Source of the DNA: Methylobacterium sp. J-070
GTDB lineage: Bacteria; Pseudomonadota; Alphaproteobacteria; Rhizobiales; Beijerinckiaceae
Direction of reading: 5' to 3'
Assembly (NCBI RefSeq): GCF_022829385.1
Contig: NZ_JAKSXX010000015.1
Location: 1-34,835, forward strand
Length of the DNA stretch: 34,835 nucleotides
Below, in pieces: positions 1-7,403 of this stretch; the stretch's first letter is position 1, and each line of letters opens with the position of its first letter. The translations under genes and the position numbers were made by a program. The notes beneath the pieces are model-generated. The model searched no databases, had not been told where the DNA came from, and saw nothing but the letters and a program-made list of their open reading frames with translations.

Positions 1-252
1 CAGCTTCGACCGATCCTCGCCCTTGCCGTTCTGCTGATCGCGGCGCCGGCTCACGCCGAGGAGGGCTTCCTGGACAAGCTCTTCGGCGGCTCCGGGCGGG
101 GCGCGCCGCCCAACCCCTTCGCGTCCAACTACCCGTCCGCCGCGCCGTCGCCCGACGACGCGCGCGCCGAGCAGCGGCGGCGGACCGACCGCGGCGAGCG
201 CGGCGGCGTCCGGTCCGGGCCCCTGCCACCGGGCCGCATCCCGGAGGAGTGA
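1..252 (+). CDS. C-terminal part of a small secreted hypothetical protein (5' end outside window)
   Basis: Frame 1 is open from the first base to a TGA at 250-252, giving 83 residues. The visible N-terminal part is a hydrophobic stretch ending in Ala-His-Ala (residues about 5-19), which looks like the h-region and cleavage site of a Sec signal peptide, so only a few residues are probably missing. The mature part begins with an acidic/aromatic segment containing FLDKLFGG and then becomes Pro-, Arg- and Asp-rich and probably disordered. No enzyme motif is visible. It converges on fabI, whose stop lies 91 bp downstream. I do not recognise the family; a periplasmic or exported low-complexity protein is the most that can be said. 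Confidence 0.6.
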   Translation, partial: QLRPILALAVLLIAAPAHAEEGFLDKLFGGSGRGAPPNPFASNYPSAAPSPDDARAEQRRRTDRGERGGVRSGPLPPGRIPEE

Positions 253-343
253 CGCCGGGTCCCGTCTCATGTCTTCGGCGCCGCCCTCTCCGCGCGCGGA
301 GCGCTTGCGGCCGCAGCCGATACGGATTCGGCGACGGGCGGTC

Positions 344-1174
344 CTACAGGTCGCCGACGACGCCGGCCTCATCCTGCGCCTGGAGCACGTCCGGGCGCGG
401 CATCGAGATGATGTTGTAGCCGGCATCCACGAAATGGACCTCGCCGGTGACGCCGCCCGAGAGCGGCGACAGAAGGTAGAGGGCGGAGCCGCCGACATCC
501 TCCAGGCTGACCGTGCGCCGCAGCGGCGCGTGCGCCCGCTGATGGTTGAACATCAGCCGCGCGTCCGCGATCCCCGCCCCCGCCAGCGTCCGCATCGGGC
601 CGGCCGAGAGGGCGTTCACCCGGATGCCGTCGGGGCCGAGATCGCCGGCGAGGTAGCGCACCGAGGCCTCCAGCGCCGCCTTGGCGACGCCCATGACGTT
701 GTAGTTCGGCATGACCCGGGTCGAACCGCCGTAGGTCAGCGTCAGCAGCGTTCCGCCGGGCGACATGCGCTTGGCCGCGCGCTGCGCGACCTCGGTGAAC
801 GAGAAGCACGAGATCGTCATCGTCCGCACGAAGTTCTCGCGAGTCGTGACATCGACGTAGCGGCCCTTGAGCTGGGCTTTTTCGGAGAACCCGATCGCGT
901 GGACGACGAAGTCGAGCCCGCCGTCGAAGCGCGCGTCGAGCGCCTCGAAGGTCGCGTCGAGGCTGGCGAGATCCTCCACGTCGCAGGGCAGCACGATGTC
1001 CGAGTCGAGCTTGGCGGCGAGCGGCGCCACCCGTCGGCCCAGAGCCTCGCCCTGGTAGGTGAAGGCGAGGCGCGCGCCCTCCGCGTGGAGAGCCTTTGCG
1101 ATGCCCCAGGCGATCGAGTGGTCGTTGGCGACCCCCATGATCAAGCCGCGCTTGCCCGCCATCAAACCTGTCAT
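344..1174 (-). CDS. fabI: Enoyl-[acyl-carrier-protein] reductase (NADH), FabI
   Basis: This enzyme carries out the last step of each fatty acid elongation cycle, reducing trans-2-enoyl-ACP with NAD(P)H in the cytoplasm. From the chosen ATG at 1172-1174 the protein has 276 residues, close to E. coli FabI. It is an atypical short-chain dehydrogenase: the N-terminal nucleotide site reads GVANDHSIAWG (about residues 14-24), and the catalytic Tyr158-x6-Lys165 pair plus the upstream Tyr148 fall at the E. coli spacing (146/156/163). The open frame extends further upstream to 1282, but those residues are Arg-rich and unlike the family. A start at 1162 is also possible. An AGGAT lies about 12 nt before the chosen start. 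It is downstream of fabA and fabB on the same strand, but a strong terminator at 1307-1334 separates them, so fabI probably has its own promoter. Confidence 0.95.
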   Translation of the reverse strand: MTGLMAGKRGLIMGVANDHSIAWGIAKALHAEGARLAFTYQGEALGRRVAPLAAKLDSDIVLPCDVEDLASLDATFEALDARFDGGLDFVVHAIGFSEKAQLKGRYVDVTTRENFVRTMTISCFSFTEVAQRAAKRMSPGGTLLTLTYGGSTRVMPNYNVMGVAKAALEASVRYLAGDLGPDGIRVNALSAGPMRTLAGAGIADARLMFNHQRAHAPLRRTVSLEDVGGSALYLLSPLSGGVTGEVHFVDAGYNIISMPRPDVLQAQDEAGVVGDL

Positions 1175-1306
1175 GCCGACCCTATCCTGAACGAGCGCAC
1201 CGCCTTCGGAACGAGGACGGGCCGCGGTGCGATCGACCGGACCGCAAGACCGTGCCTTAACGCGGCTCGCCGCACGCTCCAATCCGGCACGCGGTCGCCC
1301 GCGGGC

Positions 1307-1334
1307 AAAAAAAAGCCCCGCCGGTTGGCGGGGC
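1307..1334 (-). terminator. Strong rho-independent terminator upstream of fabI
   Basis: On the minus strand a perfect 8-bp GC stem (GCCCCGCC/GGCGGGGC, 1327-1334 paired with 1315-1322) with an AACC loop is followed directly by eight T residues (1307-1314). It lies 23 bp after the stop of the 38-residue reading frame and 133 bp before the fabI start. It should end transcripts coming from fabA-fabB and the microprotein, leaving fabI to a separate promoter. Confidence 0.9.
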
Positions 1335-1357
1335 CGTTCGAGGCGCTGGGCCTGCGG

Positions 1358-1474
1358 TCAGAAGTAGCCGTCCGTGTGGGAGCGCGCCTCGTCGATCAGG
1401 GCCTGCTTGGCGTAGATGGCGGCGAGGCCGGCCAGCATCAGACCGCCCAGGGTTCCGACAATAAAAGTGCTCAT
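1358..1474 (-). CDS. 38-residue single-pass membrane microprotein
   Basis: A short reading frame runs from ATG at 1472-1474 to TGA at 1358-1360. It begins MSTFIVGTLGG, continues with a hydrophobic Leu/Ala/Gly stretch (about residues 4-24) that could span the membrane once, and ends in a charged tail, KQALIDEARSHTDGYF. A GGTGGTGG run lies just before the ATG but is a weak ribosome site. Codon third positions are G/C-rich from the middle on, as in its neighbours. It sits between fabB (66 bp upstream) and a textbook intrinsic terminator 23 bp downstream, which suggests a real transcription unit ends here. I do not recognise a family and give no function; a role at the membrane near lipid synthesis is only suggested by position. 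Confidence 0.6.
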   Translation of the reverse strand: MSTFIVGTLGGLMLAGLAAIYAKQALIDEARSHTDGYF

Positions 1475-1504
1475 CGCCACCACCCGACCTCAACATCGGG
1501 TAAA

Positions 1505-1522
1505 CGCCGCCCCCGGGCGGCG
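1505..1522 (-). terminator. GC hairpin just after fabB, weak terminator candidate
   Basis: CGCCGCCC at 1505-1512 and GGGCGGCG at 1515-1522 form an 8-bp inverted repeat (with a larger effective loop once the tight turn opens), 18 bp beyond the fabB stop. On the minus strand it is followed by GTTTACC, so there is no real U-tract. It may attenuate or protect the fabB 3' end rather than terminate fully. Confidence 0.35.
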
Positions 1523-1540
1523 GTTCCGAATACGGGACAG

Positions 1541-2767
1541 TCAGGCGTCGACGTGCTTGAGCACGAGGGTGGCGTTGGTGCCGCCGAAGCCGAACGAGTT
1601 CGTCAGAACATGCCCGAGCTTGGCGCCGTCCCGACGCGTCCGCAGGATCGGCATGTCGGCGAAGGCCGGGTCGAGCTGGTCGATATGCGCGCTCTCGCAG
1701 ATGAAGCCGTTGTTCATCATCAGGAGGCTGTAGATCGCCTCCTGGACGCCGGTGGCGCCGAGGGAGTGGCCGGTCAACGACTTCGTGGCCGAGATCGGCG
1801 GGCAGGCATCGCCGCGGCCGAAGACCTCGCGGATGGCCTCGATCTCCTTGTCGTCGCCGACGGGCGTCGAGGTCGCGTGCGGGTTGATGTAGTCGATCCG
1901 CGCGCCCTTTAGCCCGTCGAGGGCCTGGCGCATGCAGCGTACGGCGCCCTCACCGGAGGGCGCGACCATGTCGTGCCCGTCCGAGGTGGCGCCGTAGCCC
2001 GCGATCTCGCCGTAGATCCGTGCGCCGCGCGCCTTGGCGTGCTCCAGCTCCTCCAGCACCAGCACCCCCGCACCGCCCGCGATGACAAAGCCGTCGCGGT
2101 TCGCGTCGTAGGCCCGGGAGGCCCGCGACGGGGTCTCGTTGAACTTCGACGACATGGCGCCCATGGCGTCGAACAGCACCGACAGGGTCCAGTCGAGATC
2201 CTCGCAGCCGCCGGCGAAGATGATGTCCTGCCGGCCGCCCTGGATGATCTCGGCGGCGTTGCCGATGCAATGGTTCGACGTCGCGCAGGCCGACGAGATC
2301 GAATAGTTGACGCCGCGGATCTTGAACCAGGTCGCCAGCGTCGCCGAGGCCGTGGACGACATCGCCTTCGGCACGGCGAACGGGCCGATGCGCTTCGGAC
2401 CCTTGTCGCGGGCGATGGCGGCGGCCTCGACGATCACCCGGGTCGAGGGTCCCCCCGAGCCCATGATGATGCCGGTGCGCTCGTTCGAGACGTCGTCGGG
2501 CGCCAGCCCGGCATCCGCGATGGCCTGGTCCATGGCGACGTGATTCCACGCGGTGCCGCCGCCGTGGAAGCGCATGGCGCGCCGGTCGACCACACCCTCG
2601 GGGTCGAGGCTGGGCGCGCCGGAGACCTGGCTGCGGAAGCCGTGCTCGGCATAGCTGGCGTCGCGCGCGATGCCCGAGCGGGCTTCGCGCAGAGAGGCGA
2701 GCACCTCCTGCGTGTTGTTGCCGATGGACGAGACGATACCCATCCCGGTGATGACGACGCGGCGCAT
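1541..2767 (-). CDS. fabB: 3-oxoacyl-[acyl-carrier-protein] synthase I, FabB
   Basis: A condensing enzyme that elongates acyl-ACP with malonyl-ACP; in the FabA/FabB pathway it is required to extend the cis-3-decenoyl intermediate into unsaturated fatty acids. The protein has 408 residues, matching the family. The thiolase-fold catalytic triad is intact: Cys161 in [10 protein letters not shown], His296 in [11 protein letters not shown] and His333 in [12 protein letters not shown], with Lys328 just before it. The Gly-rich end [10 protein letters not shown] is present. ATG at 2765-2767 is preceded by GGAGGT about 12 nt upstream. It lies 139 bp downstream of fabA on the same strand; the pair is usually one operon. 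Confidence 0.96.
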   Translation of the reverse strand: MRRVVITGMGIVSSIGNNTQEVLASLREARSGIARDASYAEHGFRSQVSGAPSLDPEGVVDRRAMRFHGGGTAWNHVAMDQAIADAGLAPDDVSNERTGIIMGSGGPSTRVIVEAAAIARDKGPKRIGPFAVPKAMSSTASATLATWFKIRGVNYSISSACATSNHCIGNAAEIIQGGRQDIIFAGGCEDLDWTLSVLFDAMGAMSSKFNETPSRASRAYDANRDGFVIAGGAGVLVLEELEHAKARGARIYGEIAGYGATSDGHDMVAPSGEGAVRCMRQALDGLKGARIDYINPHATSTPVGDDKEIEAIREVFGRGDACPPISATKSLTGHSLGATGVQEAIYSLLMMNNGFICESAHIDQLDPAFADMPILRTRRDGAKLGHVLTNSFGFGGTNATLVLKHVDA

Positions 2768-2906
2768 GATGGTGACGATACCTCCGTCGCGGCCGCGGTC
2801 ACCCGCGCCGCGTCCCGGTCAGCTAAGGTGACGCGGACACAATCTCAACAGCCGAGAGCGTTCGGCGTTGCAGACACACCCAAATCAGCGGTGGTGCGGG
2901 GCCCGC

Positions 2907-3443
2907 TCAGCTCTGAAACAGGCCGACCCGCATATCCTGCACTTGGTAAACGCGCTCGCCGTCGGCCTCGAGCCAGCCGTCGCCGATGCCGAGCACCAGC
3001 TTGCCCTGACGGACGCGCTTGACGTCGACGTTGTACACGACCCGCTTGATCGAGGGCAGCACCTGGCCGGCGAGCTTCACCTCGCCGACGCCCAGCGCCC
3101 GCCCGCGGCCGGGGGCTCCGAGCCAGCCCAGATGGAAGCCGAGCATCTGCCAGAGGGCGTCGAGGCCCAGGCAGCCGGGCATCACCGGGTCGCCCTGGAA
3201 ATGGCAGGGAAAGAACCAGAGGTCGGGCCGGATATCGAGTTCGGCCGTCACGTGTCCCTTGCCATGGGCGCCGCCATCCGCGGCGATCGACGTGATGCGG
3301 TCGAACATCAACATCGGCGGCAGCGGCAATTGCGCGTTGCCGGGTCCGAAGATTTCGCCGCGCCCGCAGGCCAGAAGGTCCTCGTAGGAATACTGCGACC
3401 GGCGGCTCGCGTTCTGCGCGGGGGTCTCGGCGTCTGGCGGCAT
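2907..3443 (-). CDS. fabA: Bifunctional 3-hydroxydecanoyl-ACP dehydratase/isomerase, FabA
   Basis: FabA dehydrates 3-hydroxydecanoyl-ACP and isomerises the trans-2 product to cis-3-decenoyl-ACP, the branch point of anaerobic unsaturated fatty acid synthesis; the product is passed to FabB, encoded next. The protein is 178 residues, as expected for a single hot-dog-fold subunit. The catalytic His81 (in [14 protein letters not shown]) and Asp95 (in CLGLDALWQ) are spaced 14 residues apart, as His70/Asp84 are in E. coli. The start ATG at 3441-3443 has AGGAA about 14 nt upstream. The gene is divergent from irr, with 218 bp between the starts. Confidence 0.96.
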   Translation of the reverse strand: MPPDAETPAQNASRRSQYSYEDLLACGRGEIFGPGNAQLPLPPMLMFDRITSIAADGGAHGKGHVTAELDIRPDLWFFPCHFQGDPVMPGCLGLDALWQMLGFHLGWLGAPGRGRALGVGEVKLAGQVLPSIKRVVYNVDVKRVRQGKLVLGIGDGWLEADGERVYQVQDMRVGLFQS

Positions 3444-3585
3444 TGCGGTGGCTGTTTCCTCAGGATCGGTGCGAACGGTCCGTTCGCGGGCGACGTGATC
3501 ACCCTTTCGGCGGCGCGCGGGTTAACACGGTGCGCCGCGCCTTCAAAGCAATTAGCCGCCGCCCCCCCTTGCGGCAGGGCTCGGG

Positions 3586-3614
3586 TTGCGGCTGACCGGG
3601 CAGTCTAATATACT
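3586..3614 (+). promoter_or_regulatory. Predicted sigma-70-type promoter of irr
   Basis: TTGCGG (3586-3591) and TATACT (3609-3614) are separated by exactly 17 bp. The -10 element differs from the consensus by one base; the -35 is weaker. Transcription would begin near 3621, about 40 nt before the irr ATG. No recognisable iron control element palindrome was seen here. Confidence 0.5.
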
Positions 3615-3661
3615 GACGCGCCTAAGTTCCCTAGGCCCCTAGCCGAGCGTTCAGTCCAGCG

Positions 3662-4177
3662 ATGTCCGAACCGGTGCCATTCCAGGCCGTCTTCAACGGC
3701 CGGGTCCCCGCTCCCCAGCTGGAGGCCAACGGGACTCCGCGCCGCGGCTGCCCGCTCTCCGACCTGCGCGACCGCCTGCGTCGCGCCGGCCTGCGGCCGA
3801 CGCGGCAGCGCCTGTCGCTCGGCTGGCTGCTCTTCGGGCGCGGCGACCGCCACCTGACCGCCGAGATGCTGTACGACGAGGCCATGCGCGCCAAGGTGCC
3901 GGTCTCGCTAGCGACGGTCTACAACACGCTGCACCAGTTCACCGAGGCCGGCCTGCTCCGCCAACTCGCCCTGGATGGTTCGAAGGCCTACTTCGACACG
4001 AACCCGACGGAACACCACCACTTCTACTTGGAAGACGAGAGCCAGGTGATCGACATGCCGGATTGCGGCATCACGGTCGATTCGCTGCCCGAGGCCCCGG
4101 AGGGCATGGAGATCGCCGGCGTCGAGGTGATCGTCCGCCTCCGCCGCAGCCGTCCGGTGGGCCGTCGCCAGGCCTGA
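3662..4177 (+). CDS. irr: Iron response regulator Irr (Fur family)
   Basis: Irr is the global iron regulator of Rhizobiales and relatives: it represses haem synthesis and iron-storage genes when iron is low and is inactivated or degraded upon haem binding. The 171-residue protein has a Fur-type winged helix (RPTRQR at about 46-51, SLATVYNTLHQF at 82-93 as recognition helix). Two haem-sensing features are visible: the Cys30-Pro31 haem regulatory motif in the N-terminal extension (RRGCPL) and the three-His cluster 118-120 (EHHHFYLEDE). Fur's C-terminal Cys-x2-Cys zinc sites are absent, as is usual in Irr. The presence of the Cys-Pro motif resembles Bradyrhizobium Irr. It is divergent from fabA. 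The ribosome site is weak. Confidence 0.93.
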   Translation: MSEPVPFQAVFNGRVPAPQLEANGTPRRGCPLSDLRDRLRRAGLRPTRQRLSLGWLLFGRGDRHLTAEMLYDEAMRAKVPVSLATVYNTLHQFTEAGLLRQLALDGSKAYFDTNPTEHHHFYLEDESQVIDMPDCGITVDSLPEAPEGMEIAGVEVIVRLRRSRPVGRRQA

Positions 4178-4705
4178 GCCCGGCGGATCTGGGTACAGCA
4201 GGATTCGCGCGCTTCGTGTTCGAGGCGGCGATCCAGCGTTTCCAGCCCGGCGCGACACCGAGGCTTAATAGCTCTTCGGTCTGGCGATGGGCCCGGGTTC
4301 TTGCCGACTGAGGTGCAGGCGCTGGCTGGGTCGGACCCGTCCGACAGGTTCGCGAACTGCTTGAGCGACCGTCGCGACGGAATCATCCGGCAGGCCGTAG
4401 CGATCGGCGCAAGGCGGTACCACCGCGTTCGTGAAGCGCTGAGGCGCGCCCGATGCGGGCAGCCCGCCTTCCCGTTCCAGGTCGACTTTGCGGAGTTCCT
4501 GCACCAGCGTGGCGCCGCGTACCGCCGCGTCCGCTGACAGGCGGCGACGGGCAACCGGCGGAACGACTCGAACCCTGGCGTATGCGTGCGCAGTCCCGCA
4601 CCGGCGGCATCGCCCTCCCCGCTCGGGGCCTTCGCGACTGCGCGGGCGGCCACGGATTCCCTGGGAGACAACCGTGCCGGCGGCTGCGGTGTCGAGCGGC
4701 CGGGA
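4178..4705. other. 528-bp gap with no well-supported gene
   Basis: Between irr and the SH3 gene there is no recognised domain. A minus-strand frame (4265-4504) is listed separately as a weak candidate; the plus strand has competing short frames of similar length. No tRNA-like fold, intrinsic terminator with a T-run or clear repeat was found. It may hold decayed sequence. Confidence 0.4.
4265..4504 (-). CDS. Doubtful 79-residue hypothetical protein
   Basis: A GTG-initiated frame of 79 residues ending ARPKSY. Its first half has the GC-rich third positions seen in real genes of this window, the second half less so. The frame stays open upstream of the GTG with no ATG. I recognise no family, no signal peptide and no membrane segment, and there is no convincing ribosome site. 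It could be the surviving C-terminal piece of a lost gene or chance coding in GC-rich DNA. Confidence 0.25.
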   Translation of the reverse strand: MQELRKVDLEREGGLPASGAPQRFTNAVVPPCADRYGLPDDSVATVAQAVREPVGRVRPSQRLHLSRQEPGPIARPKSY

Positions 4706-5266
4706 CTACTCGACCACCTCGTTCGGGTAGACCCCCCACAGGCGGTTCTGGCGGATGTAGCCGTCGACGTCTCTTTTGTTGGGGAGCGCCACGACCAGGC
4801 GGCACCACGTTCCCGTGCAGGCCTTCACGCTGCCGATCACGCCCGACTGCAGACGCGCCTCGTCCTCGGCGCCGTCGTCGGCCTTGGCCCGGAGCGAGAT
4901 CGCAGCCTTTTCGGCGCCCTTGTCGGGGCCGGCATTCACCAGCGCCGTGCGCCGCCCGGACAGGAGCGAGTGCAGCACCCAGCCCTCCGTGCCCTCCGCG
5001 TCCCGGATCCGGCGCCACGTCTCGAACTCGCCGACGATCTCCACCGGCAGGCCCGCCCGCTGGAAGACCCACAGCGTCCTGTGATCCTTGGAGGGACCCT
5101 CCCGGAGGTTGACGCGATCGGTCTTGAGGCTGGCATAGCGCGGCAGCGGCAGCTTGGTCACCGGGCCGACGCCGGTCTCGGGTGCCGCCGGCGCGGCCGC
5201 GGCGCCGGTCGTGAGGCCGGCTGCCAGCGCCACCGCGACGGCGAGGCGGAGGGGTGACACGCGCAT
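4706..5266 (-). CDS. Secreted bacterial SH3-domain protein
   Basis: From ATG at 5264-5266, with a good GGAGAGGA ribosome site, the protein has 186 residues. Residues 1 to about 25 form a Sec signal peptide (basic MRVSPLR, hydrophobic core, Ala-Ala-Ala before the cut), so it acts in the periplasm. The mature part carries an SH3_3-type module beginning RYASLKTDRVNLREGPSKDH and continuing to about residue 105, followed by a second SH3-like repeat with SLRAKAD and a Cys-x4-Cys pair (ACTGTWC) that could form a disulphide. The end, DGYIRQNRLWGVYPNEVVE, is typical of alphaproteobacterial SH3 proteins of unknown role. Such modules bind peptidoglycan peptides in other families; here that is inference. 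It is divergent from the dehydrogenase gene, 269 bp between starts. Confidence 0.85.
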   Translation of the reverse strand: MRVSPLRLAVAVALAAGLTTGAAAAPAAPETGVGPVTKLPLPRYASLKTDRVNLREGPSKDHRTLWVFQRAGLPVEIVGEFETWRRIRDAEGTEGWVLHSLLSGRRTALVNAGPDKGAEKAAISLRAKADDGAEDEARLQSGVIGSVKACTGTWCRLVVALPNKRDVDGYIRQNRLWGVYPNEVVE

Positions 5267-5535
5267 GGTCCTCTCCCAGTTTGGACGCGCCGTGACGGGA
5301 CGCCGGACATGGTGGAAGCGGGGCCCGCCCGGCAAGGCCGTGCCGGCTTCCGATTGTGTTCCGGCCCACCTCTGGTAGAGAGGCCAGTGGGTCGGAACGG
5401 GCTCCGGAACCGGCGCCTCTTGACCGAACCTGTCTGGCCGAGTTCGGTTAACGGACGCTTGCGCAGAGCAGTCCGGGCGCGGGCGGCCGGGCGCGAGCCG
5501 CAACCAGGCCCGCGAGGCCGACCGGGGAGAGAGAC

Positions 5536-6534
5536 GTGTCGAAGCGCAAGCCGCTGGTGGTTGTGACGCGGCGCCTTCCGGACGCCGTCGAGACGCGGAT
5601 GCGCGAGCTGTTCGACGTCCGGCTCAACAGCGAAGACGCGCCGATGGCGACGGACGCCCTGGCGGCGGCCGTGCGCGAGGCCGACGTGCTGGTCCCCACC
5701 GTCACCGACGAAGTCGATTCCGGTCTGATCGCCCAGGCCGGTCCGAACCTGCGGCTGATCGCCAATTTCGGCAACGGCGTCGATCACATCGACGTGGCGG
5801 CGGCGCTGGAGCGCGGCATCACGGTCACCAACACGCCCGGCGTGCTGACCGAGGACACCGCCGACATGACCATGGCGCTGATCCTCGCGGTGGCCCGCCG
5901 GGTCACCGAGGGCGCGCGCATCATCCCTGACGACGAGTGGACCACCGGCTGGTCGCCGACCTGGATGCTCGGCCGCCGCATCACCGGCAAGCGGCTCGGC
6001 ATCGTCGGCATGGGCCGGATCGGGCAGGCGCTGGCCAAGCGCGCCCGCGCCTTCGGGCTCCAGATCCACTACCACAACCGCCGCCGGGTCCCCGCTGCCA
6101 TCGAGGGCGCGCTGGACGCGACCTACTGGGAATCCCTCGACCAGATGCTGGCGCGGGTCGACATCGTGTCGGTGAACTGCCCGCACACCCCCGCGACCTA
6201 TCACCTGCTGTCGGCGCGGCGCCTCAAGCTGCTCAAGCCCGAGGCGATCGTGGTGAACACCGCCCGCGGCGAGGTCATCGACGAGAACGCCCTGGCGCGC
6301 CTGATCGAGGGCGGCGATGTCTCGGCCGCCGGCCTCGACGTGTTCGAGCAGGAGCCCGCGGTCAGCCCGCGACTCGTCAAGCTCGCCCGGCAGGGCAAGG
6401 TGGTGCTGCTGCCCCACATGGGCTCGGCGACCTACGAGAGCCGGACCGACATGGGCGAGAAGGTCATCATCAACATCAAGACCTTCATGGACGGCCACCG
6501 GCCGCCGGACCGCATCCTGCCGAGCATGCTCTGA
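5536..6534 (+). CDS. D-isomer-specific 2-hydroxyacid dehydrogenase (glyoxylate/hydroxypyruvate reductase type)
   Basis: An NAD(P)H-dependent reductase of 332 residues in the cytoplasm. The Rossmann motif G158-x-G160-x2-G163 (GMGRIG) follows GKRLGIV. The catalytic trio is present: Arg244 (NTARGEVIDE), Glu273 (DVFEQEP) and His294 (LLPHMGSAT). The pattern is that of glyoxylate or hydroxypyruvate reductases, which in serine-cycle methylotrophs have central paralogues; the exact substrate cannot be read from sequence. The GTG start at 5536 is preceded by GGGGAGAGAGAC, a strong ribosome site, and no better start exists upstream. It stands alone, converging on the cyclic-nucleotide-binding gene. Confidence 0.88.
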   Translation: MSKRKPLVVVTRRLPDAVETRMRELFDVRLNSEDAPMATDALAAAVREADVLVPTVTDEVDSGLIAQAGPNLRLIANFGNGVDHIDVAAALERGITVTNTPGVLTEDTADMTMALILAVARRVTEGARIIPDDEWTTGWSPTWMLGRRITGKRLGIVGMGRIGQALAKRARAFGLQIHYHNRRRVPAAIEGALDATYWESLDQMLARVDIVSVNCPHTPATYHLLSARRLKLLKPEAIVVNTARGEVIDENALARLIEGGDVSAAGLDVFEQEPAVSPRLVKLARQGKVVLLPHMGSATYESRTDMGEKVIINIKTFMDGHRPPDRILPSML

Positions 6535-6690
6535 GCAGGCGCCGCGGCGGGCCAAGCGGCGTGCGCTAGGGCAGCGCGACACCGGGCGCGGCGGCTTCGG
6601 CCGGCCGGCCTCGCTCCGGTCGCACAGCCGGCGGTGCCGAGCCCGGTGACGGCGAACGAGCGCCGTCGAAGGCCGAAGTCGGTCGACGCG

Positions 6691-7317
6691 TCAGAGCGCG
6701 TCGCCCGCCACGGTCTGCGGCTTGGCCATGCCCTGCACGCCCTGGAACAGGCGCTCGCTGGTCAATTTGAGGAAGTAGAAACCGAATTCCGGGTTCTGAT
6801 AGTAGAGCTGCTTCACGTCCGAGTAGGTGACGCACAGGGCGTGTCCCGCCTCGACGCAGACCAGCGAGGCCGTGCGGGCGTTGCCGGGCGCGAGCAGACC
6901 GAGCTCGCCGACGATGCCGCCCTTGCGGACCTCGATCCCGACCTCCGGGATCCGGAACACGCCGCTCTCGACGTAGTACATCTCGTCGGCGGTATCGCCC
7001 TTTCGGAACACCACCTCGCCGATCCCGAACGGCCGGCGCGAGCCGAACGGGCGCAGCCATTCCAGGGAGAGGTCACCGTCGGCCGCCGTCTCGACGTCCC
7101 GGACGAGGCGCAGCATCTGCCAGAGCCGGTAGGCGTTGAACGGCATCTGGATCAGCTCGGTCAGCACCACCGGCATGCTACCGATGAGGATCCCGTAGGT
7201 GATCACCGCGCAGCTGGCGCAGAGCGAGATGATCCGCAGCGGGATCATCGTGCTCATGGCGGTGGCCGAGATCGTCAGCGCGGTGCCGATGTATCCGATG
7301 CCCTCGACCCAATCCAT
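6691..7317 (-). CDS. Membrane-anchored cyclic nucleotide-binding protein (Popeye-like layout)
   Basis: The 208-residue protein begins at ATG 7315-7317 with GGGGGATCGC upstream. Residues about 6-66 hold two or three hydrophobic segments, then a linker, and residues about 85-195 form a cNMP-binding domain. The phosphate-binding cassette is intact: Gly137-Glu138-Leu139 and Arg148-Thr149-Ala150 in GELGLLAPGNARTA, so it could bind cAMP or cGMP. There is no HTH domain, so it is not a Crp-type transcription factor. N-terminal helices followed by a cytoplasmic cNMP domain is the architecture of Popeye-domain proteins and their bacterial relatives; orthology is not claimed. Its partner or output is unknown. 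Upstream lies the amine oxidase gene on the same strand with 86 bp between them. Confidence 0.8.
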   Translation of the reverse strand: MDWVEGIGYIGTALTISATAMSTMIPLRIISLCASCAVITYGILIGSMPVVLTELIQMPFNAYRLWQMLRLVRDVETAADGDLSLEWLRPFGSRRPFGIGEVVFRKGDTADEMYYVESGVFRIPEVGIEVRKGGIVGELGLLAPGNARTASLVCVEAGHALCVTYSDVKQLYYQNPEFGFYFLKLTSERLFQGVQGMAKPQTVAGDAL

Positions 7318-7403
7318 TGCGATCCCCCGAAGCGCGTTGCCCGGGGATGCCCGTCTTGTCCGGCTCCGGCAAGCGGGCCCCGCGCCGGCGCGACCGGCCG
7401 GGG

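Noticed and set aside
288..301. Self-complementary CTCCGCGCGCGGAG near the fabI stop
   Set aside because: No loop or T-run; an expected palindrome in very GC-rich sequence rather than a terminator.
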